DNA of 64,000 nucleotides from Lates calcarifer (GCF_001640805.2 NC_066852.1:11603194-11667193); one strand, 5' to 3'. Counted from the first letter of the stretch, positions 50,698 to 62,696 are shown. The notes: generated from the sequence alone by a model not told the origin. Numbers and translations are program-made.

Positions 50698-52170
50698 ATC
50701 TGTCCTGTCTTGCTGTTTACGTCTGAAGGAGTACAACAGTAGATCTTTGACAGCACTGCCTCCTGTTGGGCAGATGGAGGAAGAGCAGAGAAATAATGGA
50801 GATTTAAAAAAGGGCCATTTCACTGATATTGACATGCAAAGATCAGTTTTCTAGTCATTGGATGTACTACTGTGAGGTGAAGTACAGACTGTGAGAGTAG
50901 TTGTATGAAAATGTGGCTGTGGAGGACTTCTGGAGTTTGACCAACAACTAAAAGTCAGGATATGTATCTTCCTTTATAAATCTCTCTAACCAACACTGAA
51001 GTATCCCTACAGTGTAATAAATCCTTATTCATGAAATTAAACCCTATTTGTTTTGATTGGTTTGGTTTTTTGTCAAATACCCATTCATTGAATTTACATT
51101 CTTCGATATTGTAGTTATCATTGTTTGTGGCAGACTCTGCCACTCCTTGGCTGTAGTATTAAGCCAGGTTTACTTTGTTTAATCTTGCATGGCTGTTGCA
51201 TCAATCAGATATGTAGCTGTCTGTTGTGTGAGTCTTCTGCTCTCCACCCTGATCAACCTCTATCTTGATTCTGTTGTGCCAACTTTGCTCACTAGATGTC
51301 TCTATTTTGTAATTCCAAACAAAGCATCATATATTATAAACTTTTGAAATTGCAAAAACTGAACTCTTCAGTCATTCTTCGTCATTCTTATTATTATCAA
51401 TGCAGTTACCTCACAGAAGACATTTTCCTAAGGCAAAGCTATCTTCTGGGAAATTCTCTCTTATAATTCACTGAAGCTGCTGTGAAACACTGCAACTACA
51501 AAATGCCAAAGTGCCACTTTGATAAACATAATCTCATCTACATCTACAAGGTCAAATAACACTAAATCATTGTGCTGAAATGTGAAAAAATGGGCCCACT
51601 TGTATGTTTATTGTAAATTCAACCAGCAGATGTCAGCAGTGACCTGCATGAGGAGCCAGAAGCCGAACCTCAGGTCAGATCAGATCGCAGAAGACAAGCA
51701 GTGAGAGGAGGAGACGAGGTGCTGCTTAGCTTTTCTCAAAGTTGGTGAAGTTCAAAGACAGCCAAAGTTTCAGTGAGTGACCTCTGACCCCTGAGCATCA
51801 TACACATATTTACATTTTGCCACCTCTACCTTACAAATGCTATTGAGGCCATTCTGTTCTTTAAGTGAGGACTGAATGAGAAACTTTTACTCCCATGTGA
51901 TTCTGATCATTATCTGACTTATGAAAAGGTTAAATATAAAAGGATGAATATAAAGGGAATTTTAAATAGTTTCACAGTTTATTGTATGGTAATGAAATAT
52001 ATGTACACCACAGAAACACACACCTAGGGTGTAAATTTAATCATTTCTGTTAGTCGTCTTAAAGGAAGATATGCCTCTAAAATGGATATGACTCTGATTC
52101 ACAGTTGTTGACCTGTTGTGTAACATGTTAATATGTCTGAGGCATATGAATGAAATACATGTTAATTCTA

Positions 52171-52172
52171 TA

Positions 52173-52216
<44 letters not shown>

Positions 52217-52225
52217 TGATGATGA
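52171..52225. repeat. (AAT)n-(GAT)n compound microsatellite
   Basis: About 14 AAT/TAA units followed directly by four GAT units. Confidence 0.9.
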
Positions 52226-52614
52226 AGAGAAAGCTGTGGCAGAGACACTCCATTTGTCAAGTCAGCCAACTTTTCTCGCAAAATTCCACTAAATGAACTT
52301 AAATGCCCTTCTCACAATGAAATCATTCCATCATGGTTTTGTTTTACTGGTCTTTCTGTGCTCGGGATTGGTGCAGAACAATTGGATTTGAAGCGGCTGT
52401 GGCAGAAGAGGATCACTTTTCAGCTCCACCACTGGCATATCCACAGTGACTTTAAATATTCCATGAACTGGGAGTGCTCCGTTAATTTATGCTCATGCAG
52501 CGGAGCTTTTCACACCAGAAAGCAACTGCAAAATGGGAGACAAGCAGACTGGAAAGTTGTTCACTGTCCTTCAGAAATTCACCAATATCTTCTGTAATTG
52601 GTTTGATTAACCTG

Positions 52615-52655
<41 letters not shown>

Positions 52656-52674
52656 TTTGTTTTTTTTTTTTTTT
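52615..52674. repeat. (TG)19 followed by T-rich run
   Basis: Nineteen TG units, then TTTGTTTG and 14 T. It lies about 700 bases before the dscaml1 start codon. Confidence 0.9.
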
Positions 52675-52899
52675 ACCTGCCGTGTGGAAGTGTCATGCCC
52701 CACACCCCGCTACTCTCTTTCTCTCTCCTCCTCTATCTGCAGTGCATTTCTGTGCGCAAATGTCTACGCACGTTTAATGGCTCCGAAAGACAAAGAAAAA
52801 CAGTTACTACTCTGTGGTGTAGCTCCACGTCCCTGCGCTTAAAGCCCAAACTCAGAGGAGAAGATTTTAACATATTTTTACAGCCTGAGCGGCAGAGTG

Positions 52900-53376
52900 A
52901 GCGGCTTTTGTAGCTCCATATTGCGCAAAGAAACGCGGTCATCAGGGGCGCACAGGTGGGTGCGCTCTCCAAGGTGCCAACAGATTTGTCTGCGCAGCTC
53001 TGCCGCTTTCACAACACCGGGCAATTTGGACACAACTGGCCCCCCCACCCCAAAAAAAAAAAAAAAAAAATCCCCACGGTTCAACTCAAACCAACCCTCG
53101 ACTTTGCCGTGACCCGTCGTTCCGCGGTGTTTGATGAGTGTATGGAGGATGGATTTGTATGCACGGTAGTCTTGAGAGGAGAAGAGAGGAGGGGACATGG
53201 GCGGGGCTGAGGCGCCTCTCATTTCCCCTCCATGCTTAGCGGGGCAGCAGGGCTGGAGAGACCTCCGGGGAGCACAGTCGCCAGTCCAGCACGGAGACCC
53301 GCCTGGCCAAAAAACCGCGCCTCACACTTGCCAGGATTGCCAGATATTCCTGAAAAATATACCTGCTATTTATGGC
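52900..53376 (+). promoter_or_regulatory. dscaml1: dscaml1 promoter and 5' UTR (inferred)
   Basis: GC- and CpG-richer sequence precedes the start codon, interrupted by an A-run at about 53052-53070. An ATG at 53372, in another frame, opens a five-codon frame that overlaps the true start. An ATG at 53197 is in frame with the start and is open for 60 codons. The transcription start cannot be placed from sequence alone. Confidence 0.4.
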
Positions 53377-55044
53377 ATGTGGCTTGTAACTTTACTCCTG
53401 CTGTACTCTCTCCAAGAAGGTAAGAGAAAAAGAAATGCTTGCAATATTTAACACACCCTGCAGGACTGAGTGCTTTTAAGTTGAATGAAAAGTCATAATG
53501 GGAATTATTATTCATTTGTAGCTTTGAATGATGTGTGCGGCGTGTGCTTTGGTGTATCATTGGGTGCCTTGTTGTGAGGAATCGGTTGAAATTAATTCTT
53601 GAAATAAAAATGTATTCAAACCTGCTGTAGCTGAACAGGTAGAAATATTGTGCAAGTAAAGGTGTGAAGTGATTTTTTTTTTTTTTTTACCTGGGTGTTC
53701 TGTGGTTTAATGCAGCGGCCCTTGATGCCTCAGATGGTGCTGATAGCACGGATTGTTTTCGCATTACCAACTCCAGTTATGAATATGTAAAATGGCTGAA
53801 TAGGGAGAATGAGGTGCAAATACAGAGGGAGGGTGAGAGACAAATGAAAACATGTATCGGCCTTCAGTTATACCAATTGATTACCAATTTTAGAACAAAT
53901 TCACTCAGAAATTGCACACTCCTGCAAAGTTTTCAGGGGGGATGCTTGTGATTTTTTCATATCTTGATGCTCTCATTGTGTAGCCTTTTGCTAATTGCAG
54001 CTGTTTTGATGGACTGTATTTGGCACAAGCGCTCCATTCCACAGAGATGCTCTCATTTTTTTAGGGATGAGATTTTAAAGGTTTCTAATTCTTGTTCCGT
54101 GTAATGACAAATTGGTGCCATTTTAAATTAGATGTTAAATAAAAGGCACTTTTTCCCCCTCTTCACAGCGGCCTTATTAGTTTAATAGGTCTACACCCAC
54201 ATAAAGGCCATAATTAGTGCATTCAGATTTCTCCTCCTTATTTAATTCATTTGGTCTTTTCATTTTTTTTTTCTTTTTGTTCTGGTTTGTTTTTAAATGT
54301 AAAAGGCAGTGTATTTGTTTAAATGGATTCATTTTTTTCTTCCTTGTTCAGTATATGCAGCAAATCCCTGACCCTATTGCAAAGTTGATCTTCTGCTATT
54401 ACAGTGCATTATAATAATCCTGAGCAAATCTGCGTCGAAAATAACAGAAATTCAACACTATCTCCACATGAGAGCTTTTTCTAGGCCTTTGTGTATAGCC
54501 TGCCTGTTTGGAGCCATGTTTACATATTGTTTTGTCCTCATTAGCACACAGGCCCTTCGAAGGTGCGAATTTATTTACCAAAAAAAAAAAAAAAAAAAAG
54601 TCTGGGATACGGTGGATTGGCTAGAGAGGGGAAATATGTCTGTTCTCAATGCAAAGGAGCTGATTAAAATAGGCCATTAACCTCGGTGCATTTGCCATTT
54701 TAAGTTCTAACATTGTATCAGCTTCAGCTTCTTCTTCTTTTTTCTTTCTTTTAAAAAAATTATCAGTGTGTGCTGCCTCTGTCCGTTTTCCTTGTGTTTC
54801 ACTCAACTCTATAAAATTCGCTGCATTCGTCGGATGCTTGCTGCTGATTTATCGCAGTAATTCAGGATGTGACTTTAGAGCCTCTCCGGGTTCTGCGGAA
54901 TCATATTAATATGTGCAAATTTATTTCACCAAATGAGAAACTCCAGGGGCGTGGGTGCAGATTATAGACTTGCCCGGTCATGTTCCTCACTAATAGCGCA
55001 CCTGGACCCCGCGGACGTCTTCGCGCGTGCGCCACGGCTCGCGC

Positions 55045-55077
<33 letters not shown>

Positions 55078-56434
55078 TGTGTATTGGCGGGTGCGCGGTG
55101 AAGGGGAAGTGACGGGGACACCCCTCCTGGTTTTGTTGCTAAATGTTGGACACTTTAGGCTGTTATTTCTGCGGGAGTTAAACCGGAAGTTTATTTATTC
55201 ATTGATTTATTTATTCACAGGATTCTTTGCGTGAAAAAAAAAAAACGCAGGAGCAATGTTAAAAACAAATGTTGCTAAATTATGTCAGACACTCAGCTTT
55301 AGGAGGCAGTCACGGTGTAGGGTAATTCACGGATCTTGAAAGAAAAAAATGTTTGAAAGAGAACAATTAATCAATCAGAGCAAAATGTATACAATTTTCT
55401 TTCAGTAACTTAAAATATTAGCCATGATTAAAGGAGGGTTTAATTGTGATTTTTAATTGGTGATTTGAAAACAAAAACTTGGGCTTTCTTCTAGCTATCA
55501 TTCTAAATTAATTAAACTAATTAATTAGCAGTGAATAAAATCAAGTTTGATATTTTCAGGCCTGCTGTGGGCCTATTTAAAACTTTAAATGTAGCGGCTA
55601 ATTAATTAAATGAAAATTTTAAAAAATATTTTTTTTATTCAAGGTGTGTAAAGCAATAAGATGATCCCTCACCCTGGCACACTCTCCTCGACACTGTTTG
55701 CCCCCTTACAAAAAGAAATATGCAAAAAATCTCCCACCCCTTCCCCCTCCAGTCCAATTCCCTGTGCTGCCTTTACAAGGCTGCACAATTAAAGCTGCAG
55801 TCTGAGCTATGGGCACCTCTCAGTGACAGAACTGTGTGGTCCACAGGGGTGCCAATCATTACTCAGACAGGGCACAGGCCTCCGTTTTTTCACCAGCTCA
55901 AACCTGGTATTATTTAATTTTACATTTAAAGATGCAAAAACACCCATTTAAAGTCAGATTAAAGCAGAAATAACCAGATCATGGTGTTATGTTGGTTGTA
56001 ATCTCTGAGGGGCTCAGGTGTATGATACCGATTCTTGATATTTGAAATATGGAGACAAAAAATTAACAAATGTCTCATAAACTGACTGTTGCTGGCCAAG
56101 GACTGATGACTGATCGAACAACTTGACTTACATCTCTCACACTTTTACCTCTAAAATCCAGCAGTTAAATATTATTTAACAACACAAATGTCTGCTGTCT
56201 GTCACCAATTAACAAATAAAAAATATCTGCAATCAAATTTTGATCCATGTTGTTGTCAGATGGTGGGTAAAGTGTGCTGGTACATCAGCAGGGAAACGGA
56301 GCTCATTGCACTTCCCAGCTCACCAATAGGATGTCACAGCTCTGTCACTGGTGTCCCTACTCTCCCATTGGTCCTTAAATCTACCATAAATCCTAATGAG
56401 ATTTTGAAGTTGAACTAATCAGTAAAAACAACAG

Positions 56435-56471
<37 letters not shown>

Positions 56472-59400
56472 GATGCAAACGAACACCGTCGACAGTAAAA
56501 AATTATTTTTTTTCCAGCAGGAACTCGGTGTAACACCACACTGATGCTAAATTGAGCCAGACCTCCTCCAAATTTTATTGGACGCTGGATCTGCACATTT
56601 TCGGAGGGAGGGTGCGTTCAGCAAATGTCAAATCTCTGAAGCAAGTAGTTGTTTTTGTTGGATCTCTCTCTCTCTCCCTCTCTCTCTACCTCCATCTCTC
56701 TCTCCATCTCTTCCCTCCCTCCCTCCATCGCTTCCTCTAGCAGTAACTCCCCTCCCTCTCTCTCCCTCATCACTAGGCAGAATTAAAGGTTGGGGGAGGG
56801 GCAGTTTATGCAGACTGTGCTGGGACTTGTGATCCACAGATTTGATATTCACATTAAGAGAGAAACTGGCTGCTTTGATGTGAGGGGGAGCAGGTCCCAG
56901 GGGACTGCTGAAGTAGCACACTTTTTTTTTTTTTTACTGACACAGCACAGGCTGGGAGGTGGGGGGGGGGGTCTGTTTGGTGGTGGTGTTGGTGGTGGGT
57001 GGGGTGGGGTGAGGAACAGATTGTTGGGGATAGGGGGTACAAAAATACAGTGGGTGGGGAGCGGCGATACCCCTTCTCTGATTAGATGTAACCCCAACAC
57101 ACACACACACACCCCATCCCCAACCTCCACCTACCACCTACTTAAGACAGACCCCTGAGGATTATCCATAAACTCACACCTATCTTTGTAACCCCCGCAT
57201 GCCACCAATATTCAATTCACACCCCTCCTTTACAGTGCGTCTCCTTCCTTTTCTCTGCTGCTTTATGTTTCCACAAACCCCCACCCCCTGATCAAAAACA
57301 CAACTTGCAACTTTCTACCCCCCCCCCCCCAAAAAAAAAAAGGGAAGGGAGACGGAGAGATGGAAGGACAGGATGGAAGTGAACACAGGAGTTAGAGTCT
57401 GGTTGGGGAGCTGTTTCCAAAATAGCACGCACTGAAGGAGAGGAGGAGACAGAAGGTTTTTATTTTTATTTATTTTTTATTTTTTGACAGATCATGAGGC
57501 TGCTGTGCCTCATGTCGTGTCTCCGGCGGATTGAAACCTACAGTTGACCTTTTACCACACGCAACGATTCATTCGTCATTAACTCAAATAAAGTTGAGAA
57601 GCTGTGAAAATTATTTTATCATATCAGAGATGGGAAGATGGGTGAGAGGAAGAGGAAGAACATGTGGAGGTATGATACCTCTGGTTAGGCACAGGGAGCT
57701 CCGGGTGTGAGAAAGTGTATGTGAAACACTGGAGATTCTGGGGTTTGTTTACCTCCTCATCACAATACAGTTTTGAGCATCTAGAGAGTGTGTGTGTGTG
57801 TGTGTGTACACTCCTGTGCACGCTCGCATCCTGGAGAGGCGTAGATCAGCTGCATTATGCATGATGAAACCTTGCATAGGTTATGACTTCTGCCGTGCTG
57901 ACATACATATTCATGCGTGGCTCTCTGGCAGGATGTATAAAATAGAGGCTGCAACTCTTGACAGCCCTAAGCTTTAAGCTCCAGCAACGGCGTCAGTGCT
58001 CCAACACCTTCCAGCGAGGGCTGTTTTTCTCTCTGGTGCTGAGTCTGAACGAGGTTGATGAAGCCTCCTGGGTGTAGGTGAGCTGCAGCAGTGGCGGCAG
58101 CAGCAGCAGTAACACGGGAACCCCACAGCTTTGGTCAGTACTGCTATGAGGGTACCGACCGTCCACATGCTGCTGGGGTTGGATCTCTGTGACCACGCGT
58201 CACTGAGAGAGGTGGTGTCACTGAAATGAACTGGGGCACCAACCATGTGTGTGGGATATAGTTGTCTCAACCTGTTAAAGCCCATCTGCAGGTTTCATAT
58301 ATTAGATAAATCAGCATACATCAATGTGGAAATGAAACAATCCATTCATCTTCCAACCATTTTGACCATCACTTAATCATTTCAGTCATTTTCCAACCAT
58401 ATTCTGTGTAATGTCTTTGGGTTTGGATTGTGCACTGCCTTAGATTAATGTGATCTGATGGATTTTAACATAACAGCAACAAGGAGAGGGTATTTTTACT
58501 GTTTAAATTCCACATTATTTTTTCTTAATTTGGTGTAACTGCAATAACTTTACTTCAATATATCTGTATATGTTTATATATGTTTTACCAGTTCAGACAG
58601 TCTGGGAGCTTGCTGGTTTGACAGGATGCACTGTCATAACTAAAATAAAAACACATCTTCTTGTTGAGGATGCACCGTTCCATGGTACACTAGAGGCATG
58701 CTGTACATTAGGGTTAGTGCATTAACTTTCCTTCATCTTTGACTAACATTTCTGTTTGGATTCAGTCTTGACAAACCATGAGAAAGATATGTTCACCGTG
58801 TCACCTCACTGTTTGTGGCATTTTGTGTTCTCACCACAGAAGCTGTCTGCACAGGTTGACACAGGTGGTATATAATGTTTCATCTGCTGTTTTTAAACGG
58901 ATTGGAAACTCTGCCAGTCCGGCAAAAAAAAAAAAAAAGAAAGAAAACAGAACCGTGCCAGCTGAGTTTTGGAGCGCACCCAGTGTGGCGCACCAGTGAC
59001 GCTGTGTCTGACCACACCTAACCACTCCGCAGTTTTTCACCCTGTCACTGACTGGCATGTCAGTCACTTATACACAGTTTCTCCTACAATGTATATACAC
59101 TTAGAGGAACACTGTCTGTATAGGCAGCTTGCCTGTACTGTTTTTTTTTTTTTTTTTATCTCCATGTAGTTTAAGTTATATTTGGCCACTTCACCTGCTT
59201 TTTTTTTTTTTTTTTTTTTGGTTTGTTTTTGCAACTTGCAAACATCTGAGACAGTGTGACAGCATTTGGGGCTCAGTGACATAAAGTTTCTAAATTTAGA
59301 TTGTTCAGTGGGTCACTGTTGTTAGGTTAAATTGCTGCATTGTTTTTTATTCAGTCACAGCTTTCAAGTGCCAGCGCCACCATGGCAACCCACTCTGTCT

Positions 59401-61861
59401 CCTCCTAGTGTGACTGAGCGCTGAGAGCTGCTTTTGGAGTGTGCGTGTGTGTTTATGTGTATGCGTGTGTGTGTGTGTTGGTTGAGTGCGTGTGTAGTTC
59501 GCCTGGTTTTGACAGGCTCTGAGTGGTGGGAGTTTGTACTGATCCCTTTTCTATTCCACTTCCCACTCCATCAGTCCCAGTGCTCCAGAGCCCCCACCCA
59601 GTGCCTGGGCCCCCAGGCCATATAATCTACTGTATGAGAGGTTCTCCTGCTGCCCAGCCCCCTTTGCGCTCTCAGGGTGACCCCCTCACTCCTCCACTTT
59701 AGTCCTGTCCCCCCATTGGGAGATTATAGATATTGCAATCTTTAATATGGGCTTTATGCTCAGGGGCCATTATCAGTAATCTGCAGAGGGGAGGGAGTCT
59801 GACCTGGTTTTTGCAGCCCACCACCGGACTGCCAGACACATTTTTATATACCATCTGTAACATGCCGCCCAGCTTTATCAATCTCTGGTCTAGGGACAGC
59901 AGCACCTCTTTGGAAGGAGGCTGGAATTGTTTACAAAACGCAGGGGATGGAAGAGACAGTTGCGTCTTTCTTCGATCTGGTGCACTGAGCTTGTTGCCAG
60001 CACAGTGACACTGTTGATGTGTAATGATTGATTCTGCCTGGGCTGTATTTGTTAATGCTTTTATGTCGCCATCACCAGCTTAAGGCCACGCTTCATTAGA
60101 GAAATGGCCAAAACAAAGTCTAAATGTTTTTGGGCGGGCTGACAAAAGAAATCCACTGGATGATCAGACACTATGTTTGTTTTCAAACTTTAAACAAAAT
60201 TTTGTGTTTGGGTTTAGTGCTTTCAGATGGGCTCAGCACAATATCACACTGTCACTTAATACCCACTGTTTGAACACATGCTTTTGATTGTCACGACTAT
60301 TTTGTTTATTGTGCTATGTGCATAATAATGTGAGCAACAGGAAGATTTCTCCATTATCCTGTTTCTGTGTTTCAAATCAACTTTACAGCATGATTTTGTG
60401 ATTATGTGATTGTGATCCTGGTACAGCTCAACTGCCATTATAAAGAGGTAGTTAATGATGATGAGTAAAGTTATAATCAAGATAAGTGTTGAAACTTCTG
60501 TCTGCACACACTGAGGCTGTCTGTTCCTCAGCATCAGAAAACATTATGACTTTTTTGAGCACTGAGTGCAGACAGGGAGCAGCTATGATTGGTGTGCAGA
60601 ATGTTACCTGCAGTGATGCTATTTAAAGTGAGCTAAACAATTAGCTGGTGTTGTGACAAAGTGTTGCTTGTTTGTCACTTCCTACATTCCTACAAGAACA
60701 GACTCAGAAAAGTCTGACAGACAACAGATGATGTGGACCACAGAGGAATCAAAACCCTGTGTGTTGTTTTTAGCAGAAATGATTTATCGAATAGTTGATT
60801 GACAGAAAAATAGCCGTCTGTTTGGTAATCAGTTAATTAATTACTTAATTTTTCAATGGCAAATATTGAATTGAGAATTGAGATGAAATTGAAACCTTTC
60901 AGTTTTGGAGAATCAGTTAGACAAAACAAGCAATCTGATGATTGGGTTCACTTTGGGTTTTAGGAAACTGTGAAAGGTATTTTCTGACATTTTGTAGACC
61001 AAAAAACAATATCCAGATTAATCAATTAATTAACACAGAAAACAATAATTAGCTGCAGCACTAGTGTATATATCATAAATACATACTGTATTAACTTATT
61101 ATGTGTTATACAATTTGTAGGCGTTCTGTCCTAAAACAAAAAACAAAAGTAAAAACAAAAAATGACATGTTTTACACATCTGAGTCCCTGACCTTTGACT
61201 ATTTTGTTAAAAGATATTGTTACATTATCAAATGTCAGTGAAAACAAATAAGTAATTCAACAGTAAATCATCAAATTGAATGTAATTTGATAAATCAAAA
61301 ATGTCATATCATTATATCCAACTCTAACATTGCCTTTATTTTAATCAACTTTATGCTTTAAATACTGACAAAATCCTAATTTCATCAGTGTCTGTCAGCA
61401 TCTTGACGTTTTAAAGACAGGGTGAACATGTGGTGGGATGGTGTGTATTAGATGACATAATTTAGAATCGGTGGTGGTTAACATTCACATCTGTCCGTCA
61501 GCGGTGTCCCCCCACTTATTTCTCCTCTAATCTTTCCTATAATGACCCCAAATTTGAGACCCCCCCGTCCTCTTCTCACTCTCCTTTCTCAACTGGAGCT
61601 GTATGTGTTTAATCTGAATGCCAGTGAAGAATATTCCTGTATGTGTGTGTGTGTGTGTGTGTTTGTGTTTGTGACCATGCGTGTGTGTGTGTTAAATATG
61701 TAAGGAGATTAAATAGACTTAAATCTCTGCGTCTGGCATAGAAATTCCAATCACATAACCTATCAGCGTGTTCCCTCTCTTCTCTCTCGCTCTGTCTTTG
61801 TTTGTGTATGTGTGCACACACTGTACGAAGGTAACAGGCTCCTCCCCCCACCACCACCACC

Positions 61862-61896
<35 letters not shown>

Positions 61897-62537
61897 ATCC
61901 ACCTAAACCACCACAGGCTTTAGCCCAAATCCCTGGCTTTCTGCATCACATGACTGATGTTTGCAGCTGGACATTTGACATACATTTGTTATGATTATTT
62001 TGCAACACATTTGAAGGACATTTCCATTCTGTCTGTCTTTGTCCATTTATACGATGCTGATTATTTCAAATGAATGGCGATGGAATCCTGTTAGGTTATT
62101 TTTGTATTTCTGCATGTTTACACAGTGTATACAAGGCATAACAGGTGCTCATTGTTGGCCTCTCACCCCCGCCTCGGCCTGCTAAGTGATATTGTATTGT
62201 CTGTTTGCCCCCGCAGTACACAGTGAGGATGTGGGCTCTACCAGGCTGTACTTTGTGAATGCCTCCCTGCAGAGGGTAACCTACTCCAGCTCGGTGGGGG
62301 TGTCCCTGCCCTGTCCAGCAGGGGGCACCCCCAGTGCCATACTGCGCTGGTACCTGGCCACCGGCGACGACATCTACGACGTGCCCCACATCCGCCACGT
62401 GCACGCCAATGGCACCCTACAACTGTACCCCTTCTCGCCCTCCGCCTACAACAGCTACATCCACGACAACGACTACTTCTGCACTGCCGAAAACCAGGCC
62501 GGCAAGATCCGCAGCCCCAACATCCGCATCAAAGCTG
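53377..62537 (+). CDS. dscaml1: DSCAM-like 1, 5' end (partial, runs off window)
   Basis: Large neuronal immunoglobulin/fibronectin adhesion receptor that mediates homophilic recognition, e.g. in retina. Only two exons are inside. 53377-53419 encodes the signal peptide [14 protein letters not shown], almost the human start. 62217-62537, after an 8.8-kb intron, encodes the first Ig domain. Its sequence ([72 protein letters not shown]) is very close to human DSCAML1, with both Ig cysteines (LPCP, YFCTA) and the core Trp present. The exon ends at a GTGAGT donor in the same phase used by the signal exon, and the rest of the gene lies beyond 64000. The paralogue DSCAM is the alternative, but the residues fit DSCAML1 better, and linkage to scn4b, mpzl2 and pafah1b2 agrees with human 11q23.3. 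Confidence 0.95.
54690..54960 (+). promoter_or_regulatory. Candidate conserved non-coding element
   Basis: Complex, non-repetitive sequence containing an AT-rich TTAATATGTGCAAATTTATT segment (POU-like) and 'gctgctgatttatcgcagta'. It resembles the kind of sequence conserved across vertebrates in introns of neuronal genes. This is impression only; no alignment was possible. Confidence 0.25.
55005..55110 (+). promoter_or_regulatory. Short CpG patch with NRF1-like word
   Basis: A compact CpG cluster (GCGCGTGCGCC at about 55022, then cggctcgcgcc) is followed by (CT)n(GT)n and 'ggcgggtgcgcggtgaag'. GCGCGTGCGC is one base from the usual NRF1 site. It lies 1.6 kb into dscaml1 intron 1 and could be an alternative promoter or an enhancer. 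Confidence 0.3.
55320..55650 (+). promoter_or_regulatory. Homeodomain-motif-rich intronic block
   Basis: At least six TAATTA or TTAATTA words occur in about 250 bases, e.g. AAATTAATTAAACTAATTAA near 55504 and GGCTAATTAATTAAATG near 55594. They are mixed with non-repetitive sequence. TAATTA is the core site of many homeodomain factors. An enhancer role for dscaml1 is inference. Confidence 0.3.
56439..56470. repeat. (A)32 homopolymer
   Basis: Thirty-two consecutive A residues in dscaml1 intron 1. Confidence 0.9.
56662..56780. repeat. (CT)n pyrimidine-rich tract
   Basis: About 120 bases of imperfect CT and CCCT repeats (tctctctctccctctctctc), producing Ser/Leu-rich open frames that are not genes. 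Confidence 0.85.
56949..57020 (+). repeat. G-rich tract with quadruplex potential
   Basis: Contains a G run of eleven bases near 56960 and repeated GGTGGTG and GGGGTGGGG words to about 57012. It satisfies simple G-quadruplex patterns on the plus strand. The antisense open frames through it are Pro-rich artefacts. Confidence 0.7.
57787..57808. repeat. (GT)n microsatellite
   Basis: Pure GT run in dscaml1 intron 1. Confidence 0.85.
59141..59219. repeat. Two T-runs separated by 43 bases
   Basis: Runs of 17-19 T at about 59141-59157 and 59201-59219 in direct orientation. These are simple homopolymers with no element body recognised. Confidence 0.85.
59590..60110 (+). promoter_or_regulatory. Best candidate conserved non-coding element
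   Basis: A 520-base unique block in dscaml1 intron 1 that is unlike the simple-repeat sequence around it. It contains 'gggagattatagatattgca', 'atctttaatatgggctttat', 'ggccattatcagtaatctgc', 'aatgattgattctgcctggg' and 'cttcattagagaaatggcca'. Words of the TAATC/GATTA type (Otx/Pitx-like) and ATTAG recur. It has even base composition, high complexity and no coding frame with splice sites. The enhancer function is inferred. Confidence 0.4.
60775..61063 (-). repeat. hAT-type MITE relic (common fish repeat)
   Basis: Read on the minus strand it begins 'ctagtgctgcagctaattat' and passes through 'ctacaaaatgtcagaaaata', 'aacccaaagtgaacccaatc' and 'gattgcttgttttgtctaac'. It ends with 'ttctgtcaatcaactattcg'. 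This is the order of a well-known percomorph repeat as I remember it. It is diverged, and no transposase is present. Confidence 0.6.
61639..61692. repeat. (TG)n runs
   Basis: Two closely spaced TG/GTG runs in dscaml1 intron 1. Confidence 0.8.
61864..61892 (+). repeat. (C)29 homopolymer
   Basis: Twenty-nine uninterrupted C residues (G on the other strand), about 325 bases before the first Ig exon of dscaml1. Preceded by CCACC repeats. Mononucleotide C runs this long are rare; length may also be affected by sequencing error. Confidence 0.85.
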
Positions 62538-62696
62538 GTGAGTTGGACAGACAGTCGGGGAGGGAATGGACCTTAGAACACAGAAAGACTGAGGGATTTG
62601 AAGGATGGAGCCCAACATGATGAGGAATGGAGCAAAAAGAGGCAGTGGTGAAAGCATAAAGTAGAGCAGATGTGATTGGCAGCTGCAAAAAGCCCA

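Larger units (their letters stand above)
47421..50715 (+). other. scn4b: scn4b 3' UTR (extent inferred)
   Basis: Two consensus AATAAA signals at 50679-50684 and 50692-50697, followed by GT/T-rich sequence (tctgtcctgtcttgctgttt), make the strongest 3' end in the window. They lie on the same strand as scn4b with no intervening gene. A 3.3-kb 3' UTR would be similar to the long 3' UTR known in mammals. A separate non-coding transcript ending here is the alternative. Confidence 0.5.
50716..52899. other. Intergenic between scn4b and dscaml1
   Basis: No exon is supported. It holds an (AAT)n/(GAT)n microsatellite at about 52171-52225 and a (TG)n run at 52615-52652 followed by a T run. Cys/Val-rich open frames across the TG run are a product of the repeat. 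Confidence 0.5.
53420..62216 (+). other. dscaml1: dscaml1 intron 1
   Basis: An 8.8-kb intron with many homopolymer and microsatellite runs, one hAT-like repeat relic, and several unique stretches rich in homeodomain-type words. No exon was found within it. Confidence 0.85.

Noticed and set aside
52482..52913. Cys/Val-rich and His/Thr-rich open frames
   Set aside because: They are translations of the (TG)n microsatellite and T-run in different frames.
56578..57158. Several open frames on both strands in dscaml1 intron 1
   Set aside because: They come from (CT)n and G-rich tracts; low complexity and mutually overlapping.
59733..60008. 91-codon open frame as a hidden dscaml1 exon
   Set aside because: No Ig or fibronectin features. 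dscaml1 goes directly from the signal-peptide exon to the first Ig exon in the correct phase, as in human. The block fits a non-coding element better.
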